Of a DNA stretch of 64,000 nt, positions 58,001-64,000 are shown one piece after another. Position 1 is the stretch's first letter. Each line of letters opens with the position of its first letter. A program made the translations under genes and the position numbers. Below the pieces are notes generated by a model. The model saw only the letters and a list, made by a program, of their open reading frames with translations, was not told the DNA's origin and ran no database searches. The stretch comes from Axinella damicornis (Eukaryota; Porifera; Demospongiae; Axinellida; Axinellidae): contig OZ007512.1 of assembly GCA_963931865.1 (NCBI GenBank), forward strand, positions 12,408,756 to 12,472,755, written 5' to 3'.

Positions 58001-59582
58001 AGCCATAGTTATTGAGTGGGCCCGGGCGGTTTCAAGCGCCTCGTGAGACTTCGAAGTAGCCAAAAAGCGATGGGGTCGTGCACTGCCCAGTGTAAAATGC
58101 TGCTGTTTTGTGCAAACACTGTCATGAGGGAGTCGGCCAAATTTGAACTAGCCCGTCTGAAGAAAGAAGAAGAAGAAGAAGAAGAAGAAGAAGAAGAAGA
58201 AAACCGATTTTGGCGGTTTGGCAACTTTTTGGCGCGGTACTTTCACGATGGTTATTCATGACACTGGGAGTCTTCTTGGCCAGGAAAACACTCGAAGACG
58301 AATAGTAAGTTGTCATAAAGGCTTATTTGCCGCCCGTTTTTGAGATTTAGAGAGATTTGGAAAGATTTTTTTGTATTAGCTTATATTGCGTGTCTGTTGT
58401 ATCCCTACATATAGAGTCTATCGACTCTATGATAGAGTCATGATAACTGGAATACTGCCAAGGCCAGCTCGCACACCTCACGTTAACAATGGCGGCCAGT
58501 GGGAAGATAGAAGCGTTCAGAACTCAGCGGCAATCACGGTGAGTTTGTGAAAACCCACCATACGTTTCTGCCTTCAGCGGACAGCTGACCCACTACCCGC
58601 TGGTATAAATCAGCAGACAGCCGACCCACTACCTGCTGGTGTACTTCAGTGGACAGCCGACCCGCTACCCGCTGGTATACTTCAGCGGACAGCCGACCCA
58701 CTACCCGCTGGTATACTTACTCCAGATCCTCCACAGAGCCCAGGAGTAAATTAATTACAGAGCACAATTTTTCCCCTACCAGGAGTGTAGTTATATTTTG
58801 AGGGGGAATGTACATTCCCCCTCCCCCCCCCAACCCAACAAGGAACACCAATTTTCTAACCGACCTAACTGCAGCAACTTGCCTCTCGTTGCTCGAGCCG
58901 CATCACCTTCTTGATGGCCACAATCTTGTTCTCAGAACGCCACCTTCCCTTCCACACCTGTCCAAACACTCCACTCCCCACAGGGTCCATGAACTCAAGG
59001 TCATCAAACTCAATCTCAGACAGTTGTGGCTCTGTTTTGTCTGAGATAGAAGAGGAGGGAGGAAGGGGTAAATAGTTGCATTAAAAGAATGCTGTTCTTC
59101 TTGGGGGGTGCTCGCAACAGGAAATACATGCTCTAGCACGGGGGCAATAATTGGTAAAATCTGACACAAGATGAGATCAACTGATATGATATGAAATGTT
59201 GTAAGACGAATACAATTATTGTATTCTTGGACCTCTAACCAGTGTACCATCACCATCACACCGCTGTCACATGCAAACTAGTGGAATTCTGAAAGCAGGA
59301 GTTCATAATGAACATCGTACTTAGCTATGGCACACGTCTTTAAAGTGATCAATGCACACTTGAAGAACCAGTGCGGAGGGTTTACGCTGCACACAAAAAC
59401 AGACTTAAACAAAGTTATGGAAGATCCGTAAGGAAGCTCTTCCGCCTTCCAATTTGGGGGGGGGGGGGGGGGGGGGGGGGGAACACTCAATCCCTCACCT
59501 GACTCTTTCCTTGGACTGGCAGAGGTAGTTGAGGAAGTATTGGTAGAGCTCACTGGCTGCTCTGGGAGAGGTGCTGCTGCTG
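35277..59582 (-). CDS. Gene C: linker plus two kinase domains; death-domain exons missing
   Basis: Exons: 59499-59582 (linker); kinase A 58883-59040, 52446-52542, 42942-43040, 42611-42667, 42008-42036, 41849-41935, 41517-41654, 40997-41068, 40742-40778; kinase B 39876-40042, 39584-39680, 39195-39293, 38692-38748, 38529-38557, 37719-37805, 36308-36445, 35460-35531, 35277-35330. Lengths and phases match gene B except for single codons, and the frame is open to a TGA at 35277-35279. The gene has no DD1-DD3 upstream; instead an actinin exon fused to the DD3 end lies at about 60.37 kb. Kinase A introns 1 and 2 have grown to 6.3 and 9.4 kb through transposons. Kinase residues are intact, but whether it is transcribed, and from what promoter, is unknown. 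Confidence 0.7.
35583..35616. mobile_element. 34-bp palindromic MITE
   Basis: Perfect palindrome TAGCCTCGTTCCCAGGCG plus complement, orthologous to 14204-14237. Confidence 0.75.
36499..37062. mobile_element. MULE-like element with about 118-bp inverted ends
   Basis: The arms 36502-36620 and 36942-37059 are near-identical inverted copies beginning GGAGCGCATAATGAGG. GAGTAACCA occurs on both sides (36493-36501 and 37062-37070); because the ends are palindromic, a 5-bp AGTAA duplication with CCAGG ends is also possible. Gene B has the empty site (GAGTAACCAGTTTGC near 15147). The interior (36640-36920) carries an 78-codon open frame on the minus strand that I do not recognise. Confidence 0.85.
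37101..37152. mobile_element. 52-bp hairpin insertion
   Basis: TAGTCTTGGTCCCAGACCC and its inverted partner ending GAACGAGACTA. The matching gene B sequence (about 15180) lacks it. Confidence 0.7.
37975..38347. repeat. 29-bp minisatellite, about 13 copies
   Basis: Units with TTTGACTGCTGCTCCCCGAT in the intron between kinase B exons 14 and 15; expanded relative to gene B (15740-15895). Long minus-strand reading frames here are artefacts of the 29-bp period. Confidence 0.92.
40102..40240. repeat. Poly-G and G-rich tract
   Basis: 26 G (40102-40127) followed by GGGGGAGG repeats, just upstream of the kinase B first exon; gene B has the matching tract at 18897-18921. Confidence 0.9.
40742..59040 (-). 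CDS. Gene C kinase domain A
   Basis: Nine exons with the same lengths as in gene B. Motifs: [74 protein letters not shown] and [12 protein letters not shown]. In the activation segment the Trp of AWMAPE is Cys (ACMAPE) in this copy only, an unusual change that may affect substrate binding. The GC donor of exon 1 is kept. Its introns 1 and 2 contain the start-exon-like repeat cluster and the P-type transposon respectively. Confidence 0.77.
41340..41456. repeat. GGA-rich low-complexity tract
   Basis: A shorter version of the tract at 20126-20427, at the same intron position. Confidence 0.9.
42813..42881. mobile_element. Foldback MITE absent from gene B
   Basis: Arms TAGCCTCGTCCCCAGGCC and CGCCCAGATT, ending GGGAACGAGGC. 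GTGCACC flanks both sides (42804-42810 and 42884-42890). Gene B has the uninterrupted site near 21565. Confidence 0.8.
43763..43804. repeat. Left terminal inverted repeat of the P-type element
   Basis: CATAGATTATTTAAGCAC then a G where the right end has T, then GAAAATGGATTGGCAACG. It is bounded outside by AGGCCAC. Confidence 0.9.
44150..45310 (+). pseudogene. P-element-type transposase, N-terminal and catalytic part, broken
   Basis: Successive frames encode [16 protein letters not shown], then [19 protein letters not shown], then [18 protein letters not shown] and GFVDLG, in the order of the RNase-H-like P-element/THAP9 transposase. Frame changes near 44365 and 44560, and a gap after LAGF near 44890 where the family has further catalytic sequence. 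The frame then resumes with [24 protein letters not shown] and RKPDLAPYR, before an in-frame TGA and a GTATAC donor near 45312. No THAP zinc-finger domain is visible. It cannot encode a working protein. Confidence 0.82.
45346..45627. mobile_element. 282-bp foldback MITE
   Basis: Long inverted arms, beginning ACTAGAGGCAAAAAATTTTC and ending with the complement. It lies in a transposase intron. A partial copy, apparently split by other sequence, is at 53868-53985 and 54635-54690. Confidence 0.85.
45900..46745. repeat. Composite insertion with CTGT repeats and a partial dispersed repeat
   Basis: Starts CCTCGCCCTGCCCATGCGGG followed by CTGT repeats (45947-45985), includes a partial copy of the 9735-10280 repeat (46430-46715), and ends near CTACATGAGGGCGAGG. 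It lies between transposase exons. No coding sequence is recognised. Confidence 0.55.
46755..47630. other. Stretch without a gene inside the P-type element
   Basis: No recognisable exon; an AAGAAG microsatellite lies at about 47351-47380. It is probably remaining transposase intron. Confidence 0.5.
47639..47761 (+). pseudogene. P-element-type transposase, later exon
   Basis: After a CATACAG acceptor the exon encodes [14 protein letters not shown] and ends in [12 protein letters not shown] at a GTATGA donor. This segment sits between the RKPDLAPYR part and the C terminus in the family. The intron after it carries a MULE relic. Confidence 0.8.
47780..48430 (+). mobile_element. MULE relic with tandem-repeat ends
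   Basis: Each end carries copies of CCATTTCGTCTAAT, in opposite orientation at the two ends (47780-47851 and 48358-48430). Between them a plus-strand frame (47941-48324) encodes [19 protein letters not shown] and [16 protein letters not shown], like the C terminus of MULE transposases, where the RTNN-EGWH signature is typical. The catalytic part is missing. I found no target duplication. Confidence 0.75.
48530..48671. mobile_element. 142-bp hairpin element
   Basis: Arms GGTTAGACACTGAGACCAA and its complement, with inner arms GATTTAGAAACCCGAGGGCC. No coding sequence and no clear duplication. Confidence 0.8.
49060..49252 (+). pseudogene. P-element-type transposase, C-terminal exon
   Basis: The frame encodes [18 protein letters not shown], then [17 protein letters not shown], and stops at TGA (49250-49252). 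The ERF-QDP-E-FG-QR and RNDNPT signature is typical of the P-element/THAP9 C terminus. The exon follows the LAGLKVT exon across the MULE-bearing intron. Confidence 0.85.
49640..50981 (-). pseudogene. Second coding region of the P-type element, broken
   Basis: Starts at an ATG at 50979-50981 (MASEIIHG), is interrupted by a foldback element (50337-50945), and continues in the same frame once the insert and one copy of its 9-bp duplication are discounted. It has an in-frame TGA at about 50097 and a frame change near 49770. It encodes [19 protein letters not shown], then [16 protein letters not shown] and [21 protein letters not shown] do not recognise a named family; its position suggests an accessory protein of the transposon. 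Confidence 0.6.
50337..50945. mobile_element. 609-bp foldback element with 9-bp target duplication
   Basis: Ends TAGCCTTGTTCCCAGGCCC and GGCCTGGGAACGAGGCTA; inner arms GGTTTCCACTGTTTGCGCAT. Perfect GGACGACAA copies flank it (50328-50336 and 50946-50954). The interior carries a minus-strand frame starting near 50570 ([15 protein letters not shown]), unrecognised. Confidence 0.92.
51100..51141. repeat. Right terminal inverted repeat of the P-type element
   Basis: Complement of the left end, finishing AAATAATCTATG, followed by AGGCCAC. Confidence 0.9.
51409..51898. mobile_element. Non-autonomous DNA transposon with GCGGATCCAGG ends
   Basis: Ends CAGGAGCGGATCCAGG and CCTGGATCCGTCACTG, flanked by TGTCC on both sides (5-bp duplication). 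The matching left end alone occurs at 57016. Confidence 0.65.
52650..52725. mobile_element. Hairpin with GGAGTGCGGTTGCC arms
   Basis: CAGGAGTGCGGTTGCCC and its complement around an AT-rich loop. The arm sequence recurs at 53203, 54697 and 56823 as the start of the intron repeats. Confidence 0.7.
52740..57015 (+). repeat. Cluster of start-exon-like repeats in gene C intron 1
   Basis: Diverged repeats, each with an AATGGCGNCC or AATGGTGNCC start: ATGs at 52782, 52966, 53152, 53437, 53613, 54960, 55747, 56674 and 56982. Several run in an open frame to a GTGAGT donor (52847, 53494, 53660, 55794). One type starts [12 protein letters not shown], another [12 protein letters not shown]. Between them lie CGATCACAGC-like runs, GCACAATTTTTCCCCTACC ends and GAGGGGCAACCGCACTCCTG starts. 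Gene B has a single related module at 22857. Confidence 0.6.
57628..58440. mobile_element. Composite repeat with palindrome, second copy
   Basis: Contains the foldback of 26811-27068 (arms with GGAGATGTAGGGATA) and the stretch ending TAGAGTCGATAGACTC. A GAA microsatellite at 58163-58201 makes an acidic false reading frame. Confidence 0.75.
58489..58540 (+). other. Start-exon-like module
   Basis: CAATGGCGGCCAGTGGGAAG opens a frame to a GTGAGT donor at 58539; counterpart of 22857-22903 in gene B. Confidence 0.4.
58560..58735. repeat. About 42-bp tandem repeat, 4 copies
   Basis: Units with CAGCGGACAGCCGACCCACT and CGCTGGTATACTTCAG, following the start-exon-like module in gene C intron 1. Gene B has a single copy near 22930. 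Confidence 0.85.
59456..59481. repeat. Poly-G tract
   Basis: 26 G just past the gene C linker donor. Confidence 0.9.
59499..59582 (-). CDS. Gene C Ser/Thr-rich linker exon
   Basis: 84 bases, 28 codons, phase 1/1, with acceptor TGCAG and donor GTGAGG. It encodes [18 protein letters not shown] and ends in RKES before kinase A. No death-domain exon follows upstream; the next coding sequence upstream is the actinin-DD3 fusion at about 60.37 kb. Confidence 0.72.
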
Positions 59583-60309
59583 CTGCACATGATATAACAC
59601 AAGGAGATATAGTGACTAGAACCATGGCCTTCACTCAGGGAACTGTTTCAACTGTGGCCTGTTTCTCAAATTAGACGTGCGGCAGTACCAGACAGAAGTT
59701 GAATATTACTCCGTCATTGTCAAACAATGAGTTAATGATGCTAATTGAGACCCAGGGGCTACCCCTATGCACAGTGCACAAGTGTGACACAATTCATAGC
59801 TAGTACGAGTAGTCACTCCCACTCGAATGCATTGACCACATGGTATTACTCAGACGCACATGGTACCACAAAATTTAGCAAGATGTCAACACTGTATATC
59901 TCCCATTGTGTGATGGTAGGGCCAAGCCTCAGCAGAGAGAGAGATGCTAGATCCAAAACAGAAACACCTCTGAAGCAAAACGGGTCAACACATCCCAACA
60001 CACTGAGCATAGAAACATTTAAACCTTATTAATTTGCACATCCTCAGTCCCATATCCCATCCCAGGCCCAACATAAACATTCCAAATAGTTTCCATGGAA
60101 GCCCTTGTTTGACACAAGGTTCCATAGCAACCACTGCAACACGCCAGGGAGGTAATTACTCTTTCACATGTGACTGAACACCCCAAATTTAACACTGAAC
60201 GGTACCATGCACTCGGCTGCTACTAGGATGGGTCAAAGCTGAACTCTAAGCCCTCCCTCCACTTTGAGCAGATGCTCGGTACAAGTGTATTATCACTCGA
60301 GGGCATACT

Positions 60310-60350
60310 TCAAGGACATAATTAGTGGAGGTGTGTGTGTGTGTGCATGT
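60310..60350. repeat. GT microsatellite at the fusion point
   Basis: GTGTGTGTG followed by poly-G just past the actinin-DD3 junction, where the original DD3 donor would be. Confidence 0.8.
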
Positions 60351-60364
60351 GGGGGGGATTAATT

Positions 60365-61458
60365 CTGATGTACTTTTTTCCACCAGCTGCAACACTTTGG
60401 AGAAGGCGTGGTAGTAGGAGGAGACGTAGGTTATGATGGTACGCTCGTCCGGATTTGGAGTGGAGGTGATGTCTGTGTGGGGATAACAAAGTGAATGTGA
60501 AAGTGTTTTTCTGGTGTATGGATTATCAAGCTATCAGTGCCCTCAACATCAGTCAAACGTACTCTGCCTGCTTGGGGGTGGGGGACTCATGCAGTTATCT
60601 GCTTTCCTCAAGGGAGGATGATATGTAGATGATAATCTACTGCATGTTAGGCAAGTACCTTCAGCGTCCAACATTTTGGGAATGTCAAGATGTTTCTCGG
60701 CCACCTCGAATGCAAGGTTAAGGTTGTACATATCATTGCCCTGTTCAGAGAGAGAGAGAGAGAGAGAGTATGTGTGTGTTCAGAGAAAGAGAGAGAGAGT
60801 GTATGCGTGTTCAGAGATAGAGGTATTTCACCACAGGTTGGTCAGGTATTGGAGCGTATTTTTGACAAAAGGGTGCAAGCCTACAAGCTGTGTAACGTTA
60901 CCTTCTTGAGAGAGTCGTAGTTGATGAGCTCAGGACGGTGGCAATGGATGAGGGCACAGAACGCTAGGCCGTCCTTAAAGCTGTGGGTGTGTGAGTGTGC
61001 ATGCATGAAGGGTGGGTGATTTACTGAAACCACTCTAGTGCTCTCAGAGAAAATAAAAGCATTTCATCTGCACTTCTTAAACCAAACAGAGCCCCAAACG
61101 GAAGTGAAGGCCCCAACACATTTTAGGAGGTTAATCCAGGGCTTCTGGATTCAAAGCTGTGGTTACTGTAGTTACAAGAAACCAAACAATATAGAGGATG
61201 AGGGAGTTCAGAGTTGGGGCTCTTATTTAAACTGCCGATTGTCCTGGTTATTGATACACTTATGAATGTCACACGTCATATCACACTGCTACAAGTATTA
61301 CTGTAGGTTACAAGTTACATTACATTAAGAGGCAATCAGCCAAAGTCGGCGGAACAGGACAGGAGCATACCTCATGTGGAAATTCTGCACGTTGACATTC
61401 TTATAGGGGGCAGTCTTTGTTTGACACCACAGCAGCAGGCTCTCCTTCGCTGATAGTT
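60365..61458 (-). pseudogene. Alpha-actinin CH2-domain exons fused to a DD3 fragment
   Basis: Four minus-strand exons encode a calponin-homology domain like CH2 of alpha-actinin: 61371-61458 ([20 protein letters not shown]), 60902-60980 ([20 protein letters not shown]), 60659-60740 (LAFEVAEKHLDIPKMLDAE) and about 60365-60472 (DERTIITYVSSYYHAFS). Phases agree. After HAFS the family continues with GAQKAE-like sequence, but here it runs into KVLQLVEK, matching the DNA at the 3' end of DD3. The usual GTGAGA donor of DD3 is lost and a GT microsatellite follows. CH1 and spectrin repeats are absent, so this is a partial or broken gene. Any protein joining actinin to gene C would need a new donor. 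Confidence 0.7.
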
Positions 61459-61655
61459 CTGCCAGTGATTATGTGTATGTGTGTGTTGTGAGTCACGTGT
61501 GTGCATGTGTGTGTGTGCATATACATGTATCATGTGTGAGCATGTATGCATGTGTGTTGTATGTGTGCATGTGCGTGTGCATGTACTAGCAATAATGATT
61601 TATTTTAGGACATCGGCTATCATAGTGTCAGTAGACTCTATATGTAGGGATACTT

Positions 61656-61856
61656 CATTTTTTCTTTAGGAACATTTTTCCCAGATGGGCAGGATTAGCA
61701 GGAAGCAATTAATGCTTGTTTAGAGCCTCTCCTGGGAAGGGAATCCAGAAAACCTGGAGAAAGACCCTTCCAAGGTGCAACTGGTGGGACTCGAACCTGT
61801 GGCCTCTCACACCACAGTCGAGTGCTTTAACCACTAGGCCACACAGTCACACCACA
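61656..61856 (-). mobile_element. tRNA-derived SINE, minus strand
   Basis: On the minus strand the head reads GTGTGGCCTAGTGGTTAAAG (A box) and CACAGGTTCGAGTCCC (B box), with a body running toward lower coordinates. Confidence 0.75.
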
Positions 61857-61871
61857 ATGTACACGCATTAT

Positions 61872-62681
61872 TAGTCTCGGTACCAGACCCTAACTCGCAC
61901 GCGGAAGTAGGGTCTGGTGCACTTGCATACATAAAAATTTGAACCCCGCAGAATTTCGGCAGGATGAATCTGATTGGTTGATTGCTGTTCGATTACATAT
62001 CTTTTCACACAAACATGTGCACATCTCAAATTGGAGTGACAGCTGAGAGATAGAGACAGTGATTGAAGAGGCGTTCACCAAGCTTGGATACCCCGCAGTG
62101 AATTCCGAGGAGCTGGAAGCTGTGAAGGTGTCTGTAAAAGGGAAAGATGTCTTCGTTTCTACGCCATATGGCAGTGGAAAGTCCCTCTGCTATGGTAGTC
62201 TGCCACTTGTGTTCGACTAGCTAGCTAGCTGTTTGCACAGTGGTTCCACACCGATGTCTATTGTTGTTGGCGTAAGCCCTCTGAAGGTGTTCGTGCTGGA
62301 TCAGGTAACATGTAAACATCTTGTATACACAGGGCCAGGTATCAGCTGCATTCTGGTGTGCCCTACTTTACTGCATAATCGGTCCAAAGCTGCAGTAGCG
62401 CTCTCCAGGTTAGAACATTCCGTCGGTTCTTGCAATCGTCGATCTGGCAGGAACAGAGTTGACAAGGATCACAAGGTCTACTGCCTGTAGCTGTAGCTGT
62501 TTCAGTAGAAATTGAGTGCATGCACTTTTGAGCTTTCTGGCACCTGTCTTGTATATTAATCAACGCCTTCAATTATCACTCAGGAAACTTGTATACGTCA
62601 GTATATCCCATAAACAGTTTATGTATGCAAGTGCACCAGACCCTACTACCGCGTGCGAGTTAGGGTCTGGTACCGAGACTA
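61872..62681 (+). mobile_element. Pack-type element carrying a RecQ-helicase fragment
   Basis: Inverted ends of about 58 bases starting TAGTCTCGGTACCAGACCC, with near-matching 9-bp flanks (ACGCATTAT at 61863-61871, ACGCAATAA at 62682-62690). Inside, 62055-62220 encodes EEAFTKLGYPAVNSEELEAV, then GKDVFVSTPYGSGKSLCYG, and 62258-62305 encodes VVGVSPLKVFVLDQV. These are motif 0, the Walker A GSGKS and motif Ia of RecQ-type helicases. No other helicase motif is present and a stop follows, so it is a captured gene fragment. Confidence 0.78.
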
Positions 62682-62692
62682 ACGCAATAATC

Positions 62693-63000
62693 ATAGAGTC
62701 GGTAGTCTCGGCTATATTATGTAGGGATACGAAGTACACGCAATACATGCCAACACAAAAAATCTCTCCAAATCTCAGAAACGGTACACTTATAAGCCTT
62801 TATAACCACATATATACTGTTCATGTTCGAGTGTTTCATGGCCAACAAGACTCCTCGCATCAAGATAAACCATCGCGAAAGTACCACACAGGGTACTCGC
62901 AAAACGGGCAAATTGTCTTCTTTCTTTCTTTCTTTTTTTCTTTCTTTCTTAGCTCTACGTTGCCTCAATCTCTCATGATGGTTTACACACGAAACAGCAG
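62693..63000. repeat. Degenerate third copy of the TAGAGTCGGTAG repeat
   Basis: Starts TAGAGTCGGTAGTCTCGG and shares the CAAATCTC and CATCGCGAAAGTACC stretches with 26520-26710 and 58200-58440. A CTTT microsatellite follows. Confidence 0.65.
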
Positions 63001-63112
63001 CATTTTACACTGAGCAATGCACCAGCCTATCGCTTTTTCACAACTTCGAAGTCTCACACCAGGCAGCTGCAGCTACACACTCAACAACTATGGCTTCAAT
63101 TGGCCAGTAGTG

Positions 63113-63470
63113 GCTTGATATGGGACGGTCTACAGTTAGTATGCAAGTTATTTTCACTGTTAACCTGGTTAACAGGGTTAACAAGGTTAACATTAAACAA
63201 GCTTAACAGGGGTAACCTCTGTTAACCTCTGTTAACCGATGTTTACCTCTAACCTCTGTTAACCGATGTTAACCTCTGTTAACCTATGTTTACCTCTCTT
63301 AACCTCTGTTAACCTCTCTTAACCTCTGTTAACCTATGTTAACCAGTATTACCAACCTACTAACCAGGTTGGCTCAGAATGCAATTGATATGCATGTCAG
63401 TTAACCTTGTTAACAGTGAAAATAACAACTTGCATGTGTTCGCCCCAAATCAAGCCAGGTCTACAATTGG
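63113..63470. repeat. Foldback with TTAACC(TCTG) tandem repeats
   Basis: The arms (ATGCAAGTTATTTTCACTGT and complement, plus GGCTTGAT) enclose many AACCTCTGTT units at 63205-63350. Confidence 0.85.
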
Positions 63471-63584
63471 CATGCCATTATAATCATTTGTACGCATGCG
63501 CACATAAACAATCACTTAGCAACGATACGTAATGATCGCTGAATTAGAAACAGCGCGTTGTGTTGTCAATCAAACGAGGCACTC

Positions 63585-63995
63585 TTGGTTGACTTGAGAT
63601 GCCCAAGCCTGATTCATCAGCCAATGCTGGAAGTGTAATACCTGAGTAATACTGTCCATATACCAAGGCAAGGACACCAACTGCCCCGCCTGTGAGGTTG
63701 TTGACTTCTGCCCTGTGACAGCAAACTTCAGCTGAAACATGCACCTGCTGCCACAAAATATCTGGTATAGCTAATATTATGGTCTTCAGACAGGGAGCAC
63801 TGGCTTAGTATCCATCCAGAAAAGGGTTGACTTGAGATGTTTCGGTCTGATTCTTCAGCCAATGCTGGCAGTGTAAGTACATATTATTGTCCATATACCA
63901 AAGCAAGGGGCACCTACTGCCTGTGAGGACACTGACTTCTGCTCTGTGATGGCAAATTTCAGCTCAAACATGCGTCTGCTATTAAAAAAGTGACA
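63585..63995. repeat. Two tandem copies of a sequence of about 165 bp
   Basis: 63589-63755 and 63829-63990 match over TTGACTTGAGATG, TTCAGCCAATGCTGG and TGTCCATATACCAA. A minus-strand frame in the first copy is broken in the second, so coding status is uncertain. Confidence 0.6.
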
Positions 63996-64000
63996 TAAAC

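Noticed and set aside
58016..58261. Acidic coiled-coil protein
   Set aside because: The glutamate run is a GAA microsatellite within a dispersed repeat.
60365..61458. A complete alpha-actinin gene
   Set aside because: Only CH2 exons are seen; CH1, spectrin repeats and EF-hands are absent within the window, and the last exon is fused to DD3 sequence.
63544..63756. Secreted or repeat-domain protein near the right edge
   Set aside because: The frame is open in one tandem copy and broken in the other, with no family I recognise; kept only as a repeat.

Overview
This window looks like animal nuclear DNA, probably from a sponge. That source is an inference from short introns, ZAK-like TKL kinases joined to death domains, P-element and MULE relics, and very dense small foldback transposons. 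No prokaryotic operon, rRNA or CRISPR array is present. Almost all cellular coding sequence is on the minus strand and is split into short exons.

The core is a tandem array of one gene type, present three times. The middle copy, gene B (31206 down to 13889), appears complete. Twenty-two exons join in consistent phase into about 829 codons: three death-domain-like exons, a Ser/Thr-rich linker, then two complete ZAK/MLTK-like kinase domains in one polypeptide. Gene A (5914 down to 156) holds the death-domain and linker exons of the next copy and runs off the left edge. Gene C (59582 down to 35277) has the linker and both kinases but lacks its death-domain exons. Where they should lie, an alpha-actinin CH2 exon runs into a fragment of the third death-domain exon (about 60.37 kb), so the array edge cuts into an actinin gene or relic (exons 60.37-61.46 kb). 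Every exon keeps the same phase in each copy, and the first exon of all four kinase domains ends in a GC (not GT) donor.

The copies differ mainly by transposon insertions, so each serves as an empty-site control for the others. Intron 2 of kinase A in gene C carries a 7.4 kb P-element/THAP9-like transposon (43763-51141) with matching ends and a 7-bp target duplication. It contains a broken transposase, a second ORF on the other strand, and nested elements (a MULE relic, foldbacks and hairpins). Intron 1 of the same gene is swollen by a cluster of repeats, several shaped like an ATG start exon followed by a splice donor (52.7-57.0 kb).

Other content: 31-bp minisatellites beside the DD2 exon (about 32 copies in A, 11 in B), a 29-bp minisatellite in a kinase B intron, poly-G and GGA tracts at matching intron positions, tRNA-derived SINEs, a Tc1-like element, several 9-bp-duplication foldback elements (one carrying a RecQ-helicase fragment), and a TTAACC-rich hairpin near the right edge. 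The gaps between genes (5.9-13.9 kb and 31.2-35.3 kb) hold repeats and no convincing exon.
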